Assembly (NCBI GenBank): GCA_020446505.1 | Contig: JAGREN010000079.1 | Span: 18,325 to 50,330 of the forward strand | From: Novosphingobium sp. | GTDB taxonomy: Bacteria; Pseudomonadota; Alphaproteobacteria; Sphingomonadales; Sphingomonadaceae | DNA length: 32,006 bases | Direction of reading: 5' to 3' | Shown: positions 1 to 8,669 of the stretch, one piece after another | How the letters are laid out: every line of letters begins with the position of its first letter | Numbering within the stretch: position 1 is the stretch's first letter | Program-made: the position numbers and the translations under genes | Notes under the pieces: model-generated | Database searches by the model: none | What the model was told of the DNA's origin: nothing | What the model saw: only the letters and a program-made list of their open reading frames with translations

Positions 1-812
1 TCGTCGAAGAAGAACACCAGCTTCGGCTTGTCGGGATCGCCCGTTTCGGGAAGCGTCTCGAACAGTTCGGCCAGCAGCCACAGCAGGAACGTCGCATAGA
101 GCTTGGGGCTTTGCATCAGCTTGTCGGCGGCAAGAATGTTGATGTAGCCGCGGCCCTTGTCGTCGCACTTGATGAAATCGTCGATTTCCAGCGCCGGTTC
201 GCCGAAGAACCGGGCCGCGCCCTGGGTGTCGAGCGATAGGACCTGCCGCTGGATCGTGCCGACCGACTGCTTCGACACGTTCCCGTATTTGGCGGTCAAC
301 TCGGCCGCGTTCTCGGCGACATGCGCCAGCATGGCCTGCAAGTCGGCAAGGTCGAGCAGGAGCAGGTTCTGTTCGTCGGCATAGCGGAACACAATGTTCA
401 GCACGCCTTCCTGCGTGTCGTTGAGGTCCATCAGCCGCGATAGCAGCAGCGGCCCCATCTCGGAGATCGTAGTGCGGATCGGATGGCCCTGCTCGCCGTA
501 GAGATCCCAGAACACCGCCGGATTATCGCTGTAGCCATAGTCGGTGAGGCCAATTTCCTTGGCCCGCGCTTCCAACTTGTCGGCGTTCTTGAAATCCGCG
601 CTGCCAGCCATCGAGATGCCCGACAGGTCGCCCTTCACGTCGGCAAGGAATACCGGCACGCCATTGGCGGAGAACTGTTCGGCAACGGTCTGAAGCGTCA
701 CGGTCTTGCCGGTGCCGGTCGCGCCAGCGATCAGGCCGTGGCGGTTGGCGCGGTCAAGCCGCAGCACCTGCCGCTCGCCGTTAAGTCCCAGCCCGAGATA
801 GATTTCCGACAT
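1..812 (-). CDS. HerA-like helicase/ATPase, DUF853 family (partial, N-terminal part)
   Basis: The frame opens at an ATG at 812-810 (MSEIYLGLG) and runs without a stop through the left edge, so only about 270 N-terminal residues are visible. A Walker A P-loop GATGTGKT lies at residues 30-37. It is followed by the segment [13 protein letters not shown] typical of the DUF853 (YjgR-like) branch of HerA/FtsK-type ATPases, and a Walker-B-like VFFFDE run sits close to the window edge. These proteins are predicted hexameric NTPases with DNA-translocase relatives; the physiological role is poorly defined. It is transcribed divergently from the pabBC gene with about 130 bases between the starts. A long antisense frame across its start belongs to no gene. 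Confidence 0.88.
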   Translation of the reverse strand, partial: MSEIYLGLGLNGERQVLRLDRANRHGLIAGATGTGKTVTLQTVAEQFSANGVPVFLADVKGDLSGISMAGSADFKNADKLEARAKEIGLTDYGYSDNPAVFWDLYGEQGHPIRTTISEMGPLLLSRLMDLNDTQEGVLNIVFRYADEQNLLLLDLADLQAMLAHVAENAAELTAKYGNVSKQSVGTIQRQVLSLDTQGAARFFGEPALEIDDFIKCDDKGRGYINILAADKLMQSPKLYATFLLWLLAELFETLPETGDPDKPKLVFFFD

Positions 813-943
813 GCAAAAGACTCCAGCTTGTCCGTACCGGAAACGTGATACGGGCCTCGCCCTGCCAAGGCGAGAGGCAATTTTTGCAAGCCGGCGCGCA
901 GGCGGCTAGGAGGCACGTTCCGCTCCACAGACCAAGAATTGCG

Positions 944-2791
944 ATGCCCGAACCGTTCATCCTGCTTGACGATGCGCGCGATCCCGATGGCGACAGGGGC
1001 GCGGCCGATGCGCGGCTCTACCGCGATCCGGTGGAACGCGTCGTCGCTCGCAGGCCGGACGAGGTCGAACCGGCGCTGGAACGCCTGAGCGCCTTGTCGC
1101 AACAAGGGCTGCATCTTGCCGGATACCTTGCCTACGAGGCTGGCCTGTGCCTTGAGCCGCGCCTTGCCGGTCTGGCTGCGACCCGCACCGGAGCCGACGG
1201 TCCGCTGGTCTGGTTTGGCGCATTCGCGGGATATGAGACCATCGCTCCAGCCGATATTCCAGCATGGCTGGAAACGAATGCCGGGGCGTCGCAGGGATCC
1301 ATCGGTCCGCTGGACCCGCAGGTTTCGCCCGGCGGGTACGAGGCGGCCTTCGCCACCATCCAGGAAGCGATCCATGCTGGCGACATCTATCAGGCGAACC
1401 TGACCTTGCCGCTGGCCGGTTCCTGGCATGGAGATGCGCTTGCGCTCTATGCCGCGATCCGGCCGGCCGCAAAGGCGGGCTATGGCGGCGTGATCCATGA
1501 CGGCACGCACTGGCTTTTGAGTTTCTCGCCCGAACTGTTTTTCGCGATCCGTTCGGGCCGGGCCATGGTCAAGCCGATGAAAGGCACGCGGCCGCGCGGC
1601 AGGAACAGGCAGGAGGATGAACTGCTGCGCGCCGATCTCGCCACATCGGAAAAGGACCGCGCCGAGAACCTGATGATCGTCGACCTGATGCGCAACGACC
1701 TGTCGCGCGTCGCCGTGCCGGGCAGCGTGCGGGTGGAAAAGCCGTTCGCGGTCGAGAGCTACCCGACCGTCCACCAGATGGTGACAACGGTCCTTGCCGA
1801 CCTGCCGCCGCAGACTGGCGCGATAGACATGCTGCGCGCACTGTTTCCCTGCGGCTCGATCACCGGCGCGCCCAAGATCCGGGCGATGGAACTGATCGCC
1901 GAGGTCGAACCGTCGCCGCGCGGCCCCTACTGCGGCGCCATCGGGCGCATCGATCCGGCGGGCCCGGACGGCGAGGCTGGCGATGCCGCCTTCAACGTGG
2001 CGATCCGCACGCTGCGCCTCTCTCCCGACCGCAACGGCGGCCCGGCAGGAGGCGGTACGGCAGTGCTCGGGGTCGGTTCGGCAGTGGTCGCGGATTCGGA
2101 ATCGATGCCCGAATGGCGGGAATGTCTGGTCAAGGGCGCATTCCTGCGGCAATCGGGCCATGACATGACCGCAAGCCGCTTTGATCTCATTGAAACGATG
2201 GCCTTCACGCCCGAAACCGGCGTGGCGCTGCTTGAACTGCATCTTGAACGGATGAAGGCGAGCGCGGCGGAACTGGGCTTCGAGTTCGACCGCCATGCGG
2301 TGCGCAATGCCATTCAGGCCCTGTGCTTCGACGCTGAAAAGTCGGCCAGGCTTAGACTGATGGTAGCGCGCAGCGGGGCCTATACGCTCGAACTGGCCGA
2401 AATGCCGAAAGCCGAGGAAGAGCCGGTGCTCTGCGCGGCCATGCGCCTGCCGGTCGATGCCGGGGACTGGCGGCTGCGCCACAAGACCAGCGATCGCTGG
2501 TTCTACGAAGCCGGGCTCGAGGCCGCGCGTGAGGCGGGCGCTTCTGAGGCTCTGTTCGTGCGCGAGGACGGCTTGGTCACCGAAGGCTGCTACAACTCCC
2601 TGTTCGTGGAGCGCGACGGCATACTGCTGACACCGCCAGCCACACTTGGCCTGCTGCCCGGCGTGCTGCGCCGTTCCCTCATCGAGGAAGGGCGCGCTCG
2701 CGAAGCCGAACTGACGCTGAACGACCTTGCCGACGGCTTTCTCCTCGGCAATGCGCTACGCGGATTGAGGAAGGCGAAGCTACTGACATGA
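944..2791 (+). CDS. pabB: Fused aminodeoxychorismate synthase component I / 4-amino-4-deoxychorismate lyase
   Basis: This 615-residue protein joins two steps of p-aminobenzoate (folate) synthesis. Residues about 1-405 are a chorismate-binding PabB domain, with GDIYQANLT (146-154), the PabB-type lysine K213 in MKGTRPRG, SEKDRAENLM (235-244) and CGSITGAPK (303-311). Residues about 410-615 are a PabC-type class IV PLP lyase, with HLERM (433-437), the likely PLP lysine K514 in RHKTSDRW, and TEGCYNSLF (546-554). The ATG at 944 is preferred over the longer frame from 845 because PabB homology begins there and the extra 33 residues are low-complexity. The gene ends in an ATGA overlap with the next gene. 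The glutaminase subunit PabA is not in the window. Confidence 0.93.
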   Translation: MPEPFILLDDARDPDGDRGAADARLYRDPVERVVARRPDEVEPALERLSALSQQGLHLAGYLAYEAGLCLEPRLAGLAATRTGADGPLVWFGAFAGYETIAPADIPAWLETNAGASQGSIGPLDPQVSPGGYEAAFATIQEAIHAGDIYQANLTLPLAGSWHGDALALYAAIRPAAKAGYGGVIHDGTHWLLSFSPELFFAIRSGRAMVKPMKGTRPRGRNRQEDELLRADLATSEKDRAENLMIVDLMRNDLSRVAVPGSVRVEKPFAVESYPTVHQMVTTVLADLPPQTGAIDMLRALFPCGSITGAPKIRAMELIAEVEPSPRGPYCGAIGRIDPAGPDGEAGDAAFNVAIRTLRLSPDRNGGPAGGGTAVLGVGSAVVADSESMPEWRECLVKGAFLRQSGHDMTASRFDLIETMAFTPETGVALLELHLERMKASAAELGFEFDRHAVRNAIQALCFDAEKSARLRLMVARSGAYTLELAEMPKAEEEPVLCAAMRLPVDAGDWRLRHKTSDRWFYEAGLEAAREAGASEALFVREDGLVTEGCYNSLFVERDGILLTPPATLGLLPGVLRRSLIEEGRAREAELTLNDLADGFLLGNALRGLRKAKLLT

Positions 2792-3957
2792 GCCACACGT
2801 CCATTGCGCTGTCGCGCATCGCTCCGTCCCAGACCGTCGCCATGACCGACCGCGCCATCGAACTGCGCGAGCAGGGCCGAGACATCATCTCGCTTTCGGT
2901 GGGCGAGCCGGACTTCGCTACGCCGCCGCACGTCATCGAGGCAGCGAAGCGCGCTCTCGATGCAGGCGACACCAAGTACACCGCCGTCGGCGGCACGGCT
3001 GCGATGAAGCGCGCTGCCGCGCTGCACTTTTCCCGCGACCTTGGGATCGAGACCAGTCCCGAACGGATCGTGGTGAGCGCAGGCGGCAAACAGGCGATCT
3101 TCCATGCGATCCTCGCGACGGTGAGCGAAGGCGAGGAGGTAATCGTGCCAGCGCCGTGGTGGGTGAGCTACCCAGAAATCGTGCGCTTCGCTGGCGGCAC
3201 CGTGGTCCCGCTGATTACCCACGCGAAGGACAATTTCCGTTTCACGCCCGGCGATCTCGAAGCCCTGATCGGTCCGCGCACGCAATGGCTGCTGCTCAAC
3301 AGCCCAGGCAATCCGACCGGCGCCGTCTATCCAGCCGAGATGCTGGCGGGGATCGGGGAGGTTCTGCGCCGCAATCCGCGCATCATGGTGATGAGCGACG
3401 ACATCTATGCGCCGCTCTCCTACACCGGGCAGCCGCACGCCACGCTCTCGGTGGTCTGTCCCGACCTTGCGGACCGAATCCTGACCGTCTCAGGCGCGTC
3501 CAAGAGCCATGCCATGACCGGTTTCCGCATCGGCGTCTCGACCGGGCCCGAATGGCTCATCAAGGCGATGACCAAGCTGCAATCCCACTCTTCGGGCAAC
3601 CCGGCCTCGATCAGCCAGGCCGCCGCCGTAGCTGCCTTCGAAGGGCCACAGGAGTTCCTGTCCGGCTGGCGCGATAGTTTTCGCGCACGCCGTGACCTGA
3701 CCGTGGCAGGTATCAACGCTATTCCCGGCCTGTCGACACCCGTTCCCGATGGTGCATTCTATTGCATGGTCGATGCGGCTCCCCTGATGGACCGCTTCGG
3801 CGACGATTCCGCGCTTGCCATGCACCTGCTCGAACATGGCGTCGCCCTCGTACCCGCCAGTGCATTTGGCGGGCGCGACGGTTTCCGCATCAGCTTTGCC
3901 ACGGGCGAGGACACCCTGCGCGAGGCTCTCGCACGCATTGCCGCCGCGGTTTCGTGA
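2788..3957 (+). CDS. Class I PLP-dependent aminotransferase (aspartate-aminotransferase type)
   Basis: This is a 389-residue fold-type I aminotransferase of normal family length. Visible signatures are SLSVGEPDFATP (36-47), the asparagine motif NSPGNPTGA (171-179), SDDIYAPL (203-210), the PLP-binding lysine K239 in SGASKSHAMTGFRIG, and a substrate-carboxylate arginine in FRIS near the C terminus. The AspC/AatA I-beta-type pattern suggests transfer between aspartate or an aromatic amino acid and 2-oxoglutarate; the exact substrate cannot be read from sequence. It starts inside the stop of pabBC (ATGA) and its stop overlaps the GTG of the pseudouridine synthase gene (GTGA), so the three genes are probably translationally coupled. 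Confidence 0.9.
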   Translation: MSHTSIALSRIAPSQTVAMTDRAIELREQGRDIISLSVGEPDFATPPHVIEAAKRALDAGDTKYTAVGGTAAMKRAAALHFSRDLGIETSPERIVVSAGGKQAIFHAILATVSEGEEVIVPAPWWVSYPEIVRFAGGTVVPLITHAKDNFRFTPGDLEALIGPRTQWLLLNSPGNPTGAVYPAEMLAGIGEVLRRNPRIMVMSDDIYAPLSYTGQPHATLSVVCPDLADRILTVSGASKSHAMTGFRIGVSTGPEWLIKAMTKLQSHSSGNPASISQAAAVAAFEGPQEFLSGWRDSFRARRDLTVAGINAIPGLSTPVPDGAFYCMVDAAPLMDRFGDDSALAMHLLEHGVALVPASAFGGRDGFRISFATGEDTLREALARIAAAVS

Positions 3958-4610
3958 GCGCCATCGACATCCTGTTCGAGGACGGCGAGGCGCTGGTGAT
4001 CGACAAGCCCGCGGGCCTGCCGCTCGATCCGCCGCGCAAGGGCGGGCCGAGCCTACAGGACGAACTGCCCTTCCTGCGCCTCGGCTTTGCGCGCGAGCCT
4101 CAGCCGGTCCACAGGCTCGATCAGGACACTTCCGGCTGCCTGCTGCTGGCGCGCAATCCCAAAGCGCTGAAACGATTCGGTCAGGCTTTCGAGGAGCGCC
4201 TCGTTACCAAGCGCTACCTTGGCGTGGTCGCGGGCCAGATCGCGCAAAACGAAGGCACGATCAACCTCGCGCTCTCGAAGGTCAGCACCGCGAAGGACGG
4301 CTGGCGAATGATCCCGGCAAAACAGGGCAAGCCTGCCGTCACCCACTGGCGCAAGCTGGCCGAGCGGGACGGGCTGACGCTGGTCGAGTTTCGCCCTGAA
4401 ACCGGGCGCACGCACCAGATCCGGGTCCATGCCGCGTCGGGCCTTGGCGCGCCCTTGCTCGGCGATCCGGTCTATGGCGACGGCAAGGGAGCGGCGCGGA
4501 CCATGCTTCACGCAGCAGGGCTGACCGTGCCGCGCGAAGGCAAGCCTGACATTGCCGCCGCCAGCCCACTCCCAGCAGATTTCGCGGCACTCGGTTTCAG
4601 CGATGGCTGA
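3954..4610 (+). CDS. RluA-family RNA pseudouridine synthase
   Basis: This 218-residue protein carries the RluA catalytic motif HRLDQDTSG with the catalytic aspartate D56. ALVIDKPAGLPL lies ahead of it, and GRTHQIRVH follows in the C-terminal half. It is expected to convert uridine to pseudouridine in rRNA or tRNA; the target site is unknown. There is no S4 domain, and the protein is short for the family. The start chosen is the GTG at 3954, which overlaps the upstream TGA by the usual 4-base arrangement. The longer frame starting at 3762 would add 64 residues that merely read through the aminotransferase gene in another frame. The gene end overlaps arfB by 8 bases. Confidence 0.9.
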   Translation: MSAIDILFEDGEALVIDKPAGLPLDPPRKGGPSLQDELPFLRLGFAREPQPVHRLDQDTSGCLLLARNPKALKRFGQAFEERLVTKRYLGVVAGQIAQNEGTINLALSKVSTAKDGWRMIPAKQGKPAVTHWRKLAERDGLTLVEFRPETGRTHQIRVHAASGLGAPLLGDPVYGDGKGAARTMLHAAGLTVPREGKPDIAAASPLPADFAALGFSDG

Positions 4611-5010
4611 CCTTGTCGAGCGCGCTCTGGGCCTTTTCACCGAGAGCTTTATCGCTGCTTCGGGTCCGGGCGGGCAAAACGTCAACAAGGTGGCGACGGC
4701 CGTCCAGCTTCGCCTCAATGTCTACGCGCTGCGCCTGCCTCCCGACGTGTTCCGGCGGCTGAAGGACCTGGCAGGCAGCAAGATGACCGCCAGCGGCGAG
4801 ATCATCATTTCGGCGCGGCGTCACCGCACGCAGGAAATGAACCGTGCCGATGCGCGTGAACGGCTCTCCGAGCTGCTTGAAAAGGCGCTGGTCGAGCCGG
4901 AGCAGCGCAAGAAGAGCCGTCTAAACCGCGTCGGCAAGACGCAGCGGCTGAAGACCAAAAAGGCGCGCGGAACGGTAAAGGCCAATCGCGGCAAGGTGCG
5001 GCTAGACTAG
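4603..5010 (+). CDS. arfB: Alternative ribosome-rescue peptidyl-tRNA hydrolase ArfB (YaeJ-type)
   Basis: This 135-residue protein has a release-factor-type GGQ motif within GPGGQNVNK (residues 21-29) and a long basic C-terminal tail rich in lysine and arginine (about 105-135). That is the layout of ArfB, which hydrolyses peptidyl-tRNA on stalled ribosomes and inserts its tail into the empty mRNA channel. It lacks the codon-recognition domain of RF1/RF2, as expected. The ATG at 4603 is chosen because family homology starts at MADLVERAL. It overlaps the preceding gene by 8 bases. Its stop TAG shares the palindrome CTAG (5007-5010) with the stop of the convergent SDR gene. Confidence 0.92.
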   Translation: MADLVERALGLFTESFIAASGPGGQNVNKVATAVQLRLNVYALRLPPDVFRRLKDLAGSKMTASGEIIISARRHRTQEMNRADARERLSELLEKALVEPEQRKKSRLNRVGKTQRLKTKKARGTVKANRGKVRLD

Positions 5011-5897
5011 ACTTCCTGCTTGCCGAGGCCGATGCCGCCGTGTTCGCGGATGGCCGGGCCAAAACGTTCTGCCAGTCCTTCGATGGTCCAGCCGCCTTCC
5101 TGCTTCATGCGAGCAACCGGGCGAGGCAAGTCGAAGAAGGATACTTCCTCTCCGCGCGCTCCCATGATGTAGCCCGAAATGTCGGCGGCATCGTCGGAGA
5201 CCAGCCACGCAGCCAGCGGCGCGATCTTGTCCGCGCCCATGCTGGCGGCGACCTGTGCGACATAAGCGTCGTCGGATCCGTTGGCGCGCATCGCTCCTTC
5301 GACCAGCCGGGTCATTGCCGTTGGCGCAATGCAGTTCGCCCGCACCTTCGAGCGCGCCATGTCGAGCGCGATTGACTGCATCAGGCCGATGACGCCGTGC
5401 TTGGCCGCCGAGTAGTTCGACTGGGCAGGATTGCCGATGATTGCCGATGGCGAGGTAAACAGCACGAAGCTGCCGCTCTCCTGCTCGCGAAAGTACGGCG
5501 TTGCCGCCTTGCACATGTTGAACGAGCCATTGAGGTGGACGTCGATCATCTCGTCCCACTGCGCCCTGCTCATCTTGTGCCACCAGCCGTCACGCAGATA
5601 GCCGCCGGCATTGATGACGCCGTCGATCCGCCCGAACTGGTCGAGCGCCTGTTCGATCATGGCATTGGCCTGGCTCGCTTCGGCCACGCTGCCGAAATTG
5701 GCGACGGCCTTGCCGCCAGCCGCAACGATTTCATCCGCCGTGGCCTGCGCAGGCGCGGCATCCTCGCCGCTGCCGTCGGCAGCAACTCCGGGATCGGCAA
5801 CAACAACGCTTGCACCCTTTGCCGCGCAATAGATCGCCGTCTCGCGGCCGATACCGCGCCCGCCGCCGGTTACGACGATAACCTTACTGTCCAGCAT
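5007..5897 (-). CDS. SDR-family NAD(P)-dependent oxidoreductase (MFE-2-like)
   Basis: This 296-residue short-chain dehydrogenase has the cofactor motif TGGGRGIGR (10-18), VINAGG (94-99), the catalytic serine near S149 and the YxxxK pair Y162/K166 in NYSAAKHG. The acidic residue D35 after the second strand (VVVADPG) and the insert DGSGEDAAPA resemble the dehydrogenase of multifunctional beta-oxidation enzymes (hydroxyacyl-CoA dehydrogenase of MFE-2 type). The substrate is therefore tentatively a 3-hydroxyacyl-CoA. The ATG at 5897 is taken because the Rossmann strand starts directly after it; a longer frame to 6029 only reads through the lipoprotein gene. It overlaps the upstream lipoprotein gene by 14 bases. 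Confidence 0.88.
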   Translation of the reverse strand: MLDSKVIVVTGGGRGIGRETAIYCAAKGASVVVADPGVAADGSGEDAAPAQATADEIVAAGGKAVANFGSVAEASQANAMIEQALDQFGRIDGVINAGGYLRDGWWHKMSRAQWDEMIDVHLNGSFNMCKAATPYFREQESGSFVLFTSPSAIIGNPAQSNYSAAKHGVIGLMQSIALDMARSKVRANCIAPTAMTRLVEGAMRANGSDDAYVAQVAASMGADKIAPLAAWLVSDDAADISGYIMGARGEEVSFFDLPRPVARMKQEGGWTIEGLAERFGPAIREHGGIGLGKQEV

Positions 5898-6126
5898 TCC
5901 CCTGCGCTCCCGCTGCAATTTCGTTCTGCGAGGGAGCACTATCGGCAGCGGGCACGTCGCGCAAATCTTCAGGCGATAGGCGGCGCTGTTCCAGCATTTC
6001 CGCCGCGTCGTCGAGCGCGCGTGCTTCACCCATGGTCACGGCGCCCGGACCGGGATCGTTCTGCCCCTGCCCGCAGGCGGCCAGCAGCCCGAGACAGGAA
6101 ACCGCCAGAAGACGGGTAGCGATCAT
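5884..6126 (-). CDS. Small predicted lipoprotein
   Basis: This 80-residue protein opens with MIATRLLAVSCLGLLAACG, a signal peptide ending in a lipobox (LAAC, lipidated cysteine at residue 18). The mature part is short, acidic and rich in Ala, Gly and Gln, with no recognised domain. It is embedded between the DUF4112 gene (ATGA overlap at 6123-6126) and the SDR gene (14-base overlap), which supports it as a real, co-translated gene. The function is unknown, and I cannot tell from sequence whether it stays in the inner membrane or moves to the outer membrane. Confidence 0.75.
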   Translation of the reverse strand: MIATRLLAVSCLGLLAACGQGQNDPGPGAVTMGEARALDDAAEMLEQRRLSPEDLRDVPAADSAPSQNEIAAGAQGNAGQ

Positions 6127-6539
6127 CCCTCGATGATCCCGGTATGGGGATGATGCTTGTCGAGGTGCTTGCGGATGATCCGCAGGTTACGCGTGTTGGA
6201 CTGGAACAGGAAGTCGAACAGGTCACCCGCGACAGGGACCGCGCCCACGAGCGTATCGAAACCGATATTGCCTGCCATGCGCACAAGGTGCCATTTCGAC
6301 ATGCCGAGATTGCGCGCTTCCCACACGCAGTAAAGCCCCATAACCGCAGCGATGATGTCACCGGCGACCGGCACGAGACCGATAATCGAATCGAGCCCGA
6401 CCGGCATCTTCGTGCCCGGAACGTGGAAAGACCGCTCAAGCAGCTTTTCCATCATCTCGATCCGTTTCCGGACCGACGCGGGATCGGAACCCAGCGGAAA
6501 TTCAGGGCGCATCGGTATGGCACGGGCTTGATCGGGCAT
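6123..6539 (-). CDS. DUF4112 membrane protein
   Basis: This 138-residue protein contains two copies of a hydrophobic segment built around VPVAGD (in LDSIIGLVPVAGDIIA and FDTLVGAVPVAGDLFD), the hallmark of DUF4112. The basic motif NTRNLRIIRKHLDKHH follows near the C terminus. The function of the family is unknown. The ATG at 6539 is preceded by an AGAGGA ribosome-binding site seven bases away, which decides it over the much longer upstream frame that shadows the solute-binding-protein gene. It is the first gene of a likely DUF4112-lipoprotein-SDR operon. Confidence 0.85.
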   Translation of the reverse strand: MPDQARAIPMRPEFPLGSDPASVRKRIEMMEKLLERSFHVPGTKMPVGLDSIIGLVPVAGDIIAAVMGLYCVWEARNLGMSKWHLVRMAGNIGFDTLVGAVPVAGDLFDFLFQSNTRNLRIIRKHLDKHHPHTGIIEG

Positions 6540-6586
6540 TACAATGTCCTCTCTACGGGTGACGCCCGATTTGATTGGGCGCGTAT

Positions 6587-8095
6587 TTATTTGGGGCGCA
6601 TGGCCATCGGCATCAAGGGGTGCCAGCCCCATGCATTGGCGGCGAACCCGGTAGCGTCTCCCCGCACCAGCGACCAGCGGATCGGCGAGCCGAAGGGTAT
6701 GAAAATGTTCGCTTCGGTCAGCACGTCCCGTGCCTTGCGGATCAGTTCGGCCCGCGCGGCAGGATCGCTCGCTTTTAGGGCGGCGGCAAGAGCGCCGTCT
6801 GCTTCGGGCGAGCAGGCGTTCTTGCTCATCGTGCAGTTGAAGCGGTTGTAGTACCAGACGGGCCTTGGATATCGTGCCACGACATCGAGCAAGCGCAGAT
6901 CGCCGGTCTCGTCCTTCTTGGCGCGGCTGAGTTCGACACCGATCGAAGCGAAATCCTGCTTCAACCGGGTGAACAGCAGGTCCGAACCCGGCCCGGCCGG
7001 TAGCCATACGCTAAGAGCCGGAGCGCCATCGCCACCGTTCCGGCCCTGCCGCCATGTCGCTACGCGCGCTTTGGCATTGGCCCGGCGTTGTGCGAGCGAA
7101 AGTCCGGCCCAGCGGGCCTGGCCTTGCGAACCGGCCGCATCCGGTCCGCCCTGGGCATCTGCAGGCAAGGACGCGGCGATGTCGGCTCTCGCCGTCCACC
7201 CGGCCACGCCGAAAGGTGCAATAAGGGCATCGCGATCGATGGCCAGCGCCAGCGCCTCACGATTGGTCTCATCCGAAAGGAAGCCGCGACTGGACATGAC
7301 CTGCAGCCCGAAAAGTCCTTCGACCGGATCGAGTTGAATCGTGCCGCGAAGAATTCCTACCGACGAGGTATAGGGGAACGTCGAAATGCGACCGCCCAGC
7401 ACCAGGTCCGCCTCGCCTTCGTTGAAGCGGTCGACTGCTTCCTTGCCTCCGGCCGCCGAGAGGGAAACGGCTCTTGCGCGATCGTCCCAGTGCGAAATGT
7501 CCGGTAGTCCGAGTTCGACGGGCGGAATCGGGGTGAGCATGGCCACCTCTCCCTCGCGTTCGAGCCGCATCGGGCCGCCGCCAGACCCTCCGTGCGTCAG
7601 TCCCATTTCCGGCTGCGCCAGAAGCTGGAGCAGATAGGGGGCAGGATGCGAGAGCCGGATTTCCACCACCCGGCCCGCCATCTCGCGCACTTCGTCGACG
7701 CTGGCGAGATCGAGGCCAAGCGGCGTGCCGCGCAAGGCCTCGATGGCGGAACGCAACGAGCGGGCCGCAACTTTCGCATTCAGTTCGCTGCCATCGCGCC
7801 AGGTTCCGTCACGCAAGCGGAAGATGTAGCTCTGGCCATCGTCGGTAACGATCCAGCGGTCAGCGAGCGCCGGCACGATGCGACCCTGCTCATCGAAAGC
7901 CACAAGACCCTCGACTGTCGCCGCGCGCACCAGTTGACCGGCAGCAGAAAGGCGCACGCCGGATTCAAAAGGATCATCCGGCTCGCCTATGACGACGACC
8001 TTGACCTGCGAATCGCCGGACGAGCCGCAGGCATTGACAAGGAACGCCGCAATTGCGGCGACCGCAAACCGCCAGAACTGTTTCCGCAGCACCAT
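6587..8095 (-). CDS. ABC-transporter solute-binding lipoprotein, family 5 (peptide/nickel type)
   Basis: This 502-residue protein has a signal peptide ending in a lipobox (FLVNACGSS; lipidated Cys near residue 23). A SBP_bac_5-like body follows, with LVRAATVEGLVAFDEQGRIVPALADRW near the N terminus, the typical FRLRDGTWRDGSEL segment, and REALALAIDRDALI in the middle. Such proteins bind peptides, nickel-chelates or similar solutes in the periplasm and deliver them to an ABC permease. No permease or ATPase gene lies next to it, so its partner and ligand are unknown. It stands 47 bases upstream of DUF4112 on the same strand and could share a transcript with it. Confidence 0.87.
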   Translation of the reverse strand: MVLRKQFWRFAVAAIAAFLVNACGSSGDSQVKVVVIGEPDDPFESGVRLSAAGQLVRAATVEGLVAFDEQGRIVPALADRWIVTDDGQSYIFRLRDGTWRDGSELNAKVAARSLRSAIEALRGTPLGLDLASVDEVREMAGRVVEIRLSHPAPYLLQLLAQPEMGLTHGGSGGGPMRLEREGEVAMLTPIPPVELGLPDISHWDDRARAVSLSAAGGKEAVDRFNEGEADLVLGGRISTFPYTSSVGILRGTIQLDPVEGLFGLQVMSSRGFLSDETNREALALAIDRDALIAPFGVAGWTARADIAASLPADAQGGPDAAGSQGQARWAGLSLAQRRANAKARVATWRQGRNGGDGAPALSVWLPAGPGSDLLFTRLKQDFASIGVELSRAKKDETGDLRLLDVVARYPRPVWYYNRFNCTMSKNACSPEADGALAAALKASDPAARAELIRKARDVLTEANIFIPFGSPIRWSLVRGDATGFAANAWGWHPLMPMAMRPK

Positions 8096-8165
8096 GAGCG
8101 ATGCCTAGACGATTCTGCGACTTTCTGGAAAGTGCGAATGGGCGACCGGGAAACCGTAGCCGCGT

Positions 8166-8531
8166 TCAGATCTTGCGCAGGGCGCCGCCTGAACCCTTCG
8201 GAAGGCCAAGCATGCGATGCTTGCGCGTATAGTCTTCGTGATGTGCGTTGGTGGCAACCGGCGCACGAGCCACGATCGGATCGATTTCTTCAACGAAAGC
8301 AATGCCAAACCGGTCATCCTGGACCCAGGCAACGGTACCTTCCACCCAGCCGATATTGCGGATGTTGACCTTGACCACATTGCCGCGCGAAACCCTGACG
8401 CGCCCTTCGCCCATCATGCCGCCTGCCGAAAGATTGCGAACCTTGATCCGGTGGTCGCCGTCCTCGCCATCAACGCACACGTCTGCCATTAGGAACAGGC
8501 TGTCGCGGTTGAGATGCCGATGTTCGTCCAT
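8166..8531 (-). CDS. PilZ-domain protein (possible cyclic-di-GMP receptor)
   Basis: This is a 121-residue single-domain protein. The RxxxR motif is present as R5-HLN-R9. The second PilZ signature appears as NLSAGGM (a D/N-x-S-x-x-G variant), and RFGIAFVE closes the barrel. These are the residues PilZ domains use to bind cyclic-di-GMP. The C-terminal 30 residues are basic and probably unstructured. There are no neighbouring cyclase, phosphodiesterase or pilus genes, so its output is unknown. It is flanked by about 70 bases to the solute-binding gene and about 140 bases to dksA, so it is probably monocistronic. Confidence 0.83.
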   Translation of the reverse strand: MDEHRHLNRDSLFLMADVCVDGEDGDHRIKVRNLSAGGMMGEGRVRVSRGNVVKVNIRNIGWVEGTVAWVQDDRFGIAFVEEIDPIVARAPVATNAHHEDYTRKHRMLGLPKGSGGALRKI

Positions 8532-8669
8532 ACCAGTCTGGCCGATCCGTTGCGTGCGAGTTCAATAAATGGCGGGATCGGGACACGAAGCACCGTTCTC
8601 CGCATCGCGCACACCTAAACCATTCTGGTAAACAAAATCCCAATGCCGCGCGTTAATGCGGCTCAGGGA

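Noticed and set aside
731-2482. 583-residue open frame on the minus strand across the pabBC gene
   Set aside because: It is an antisense shadow. It has no family features and is rich in Arg/His/Ala, while the plus strand encodes a complete PabB-PabC; its C-terminal end covers the start of the HerA-like gene in a wrong frame.
2590-3438. 282-residue minus-strand frame over the aminotransferase
   Set aside because: Antisense shadow caused by high GC third positions; no start signal and no recognisable domain.
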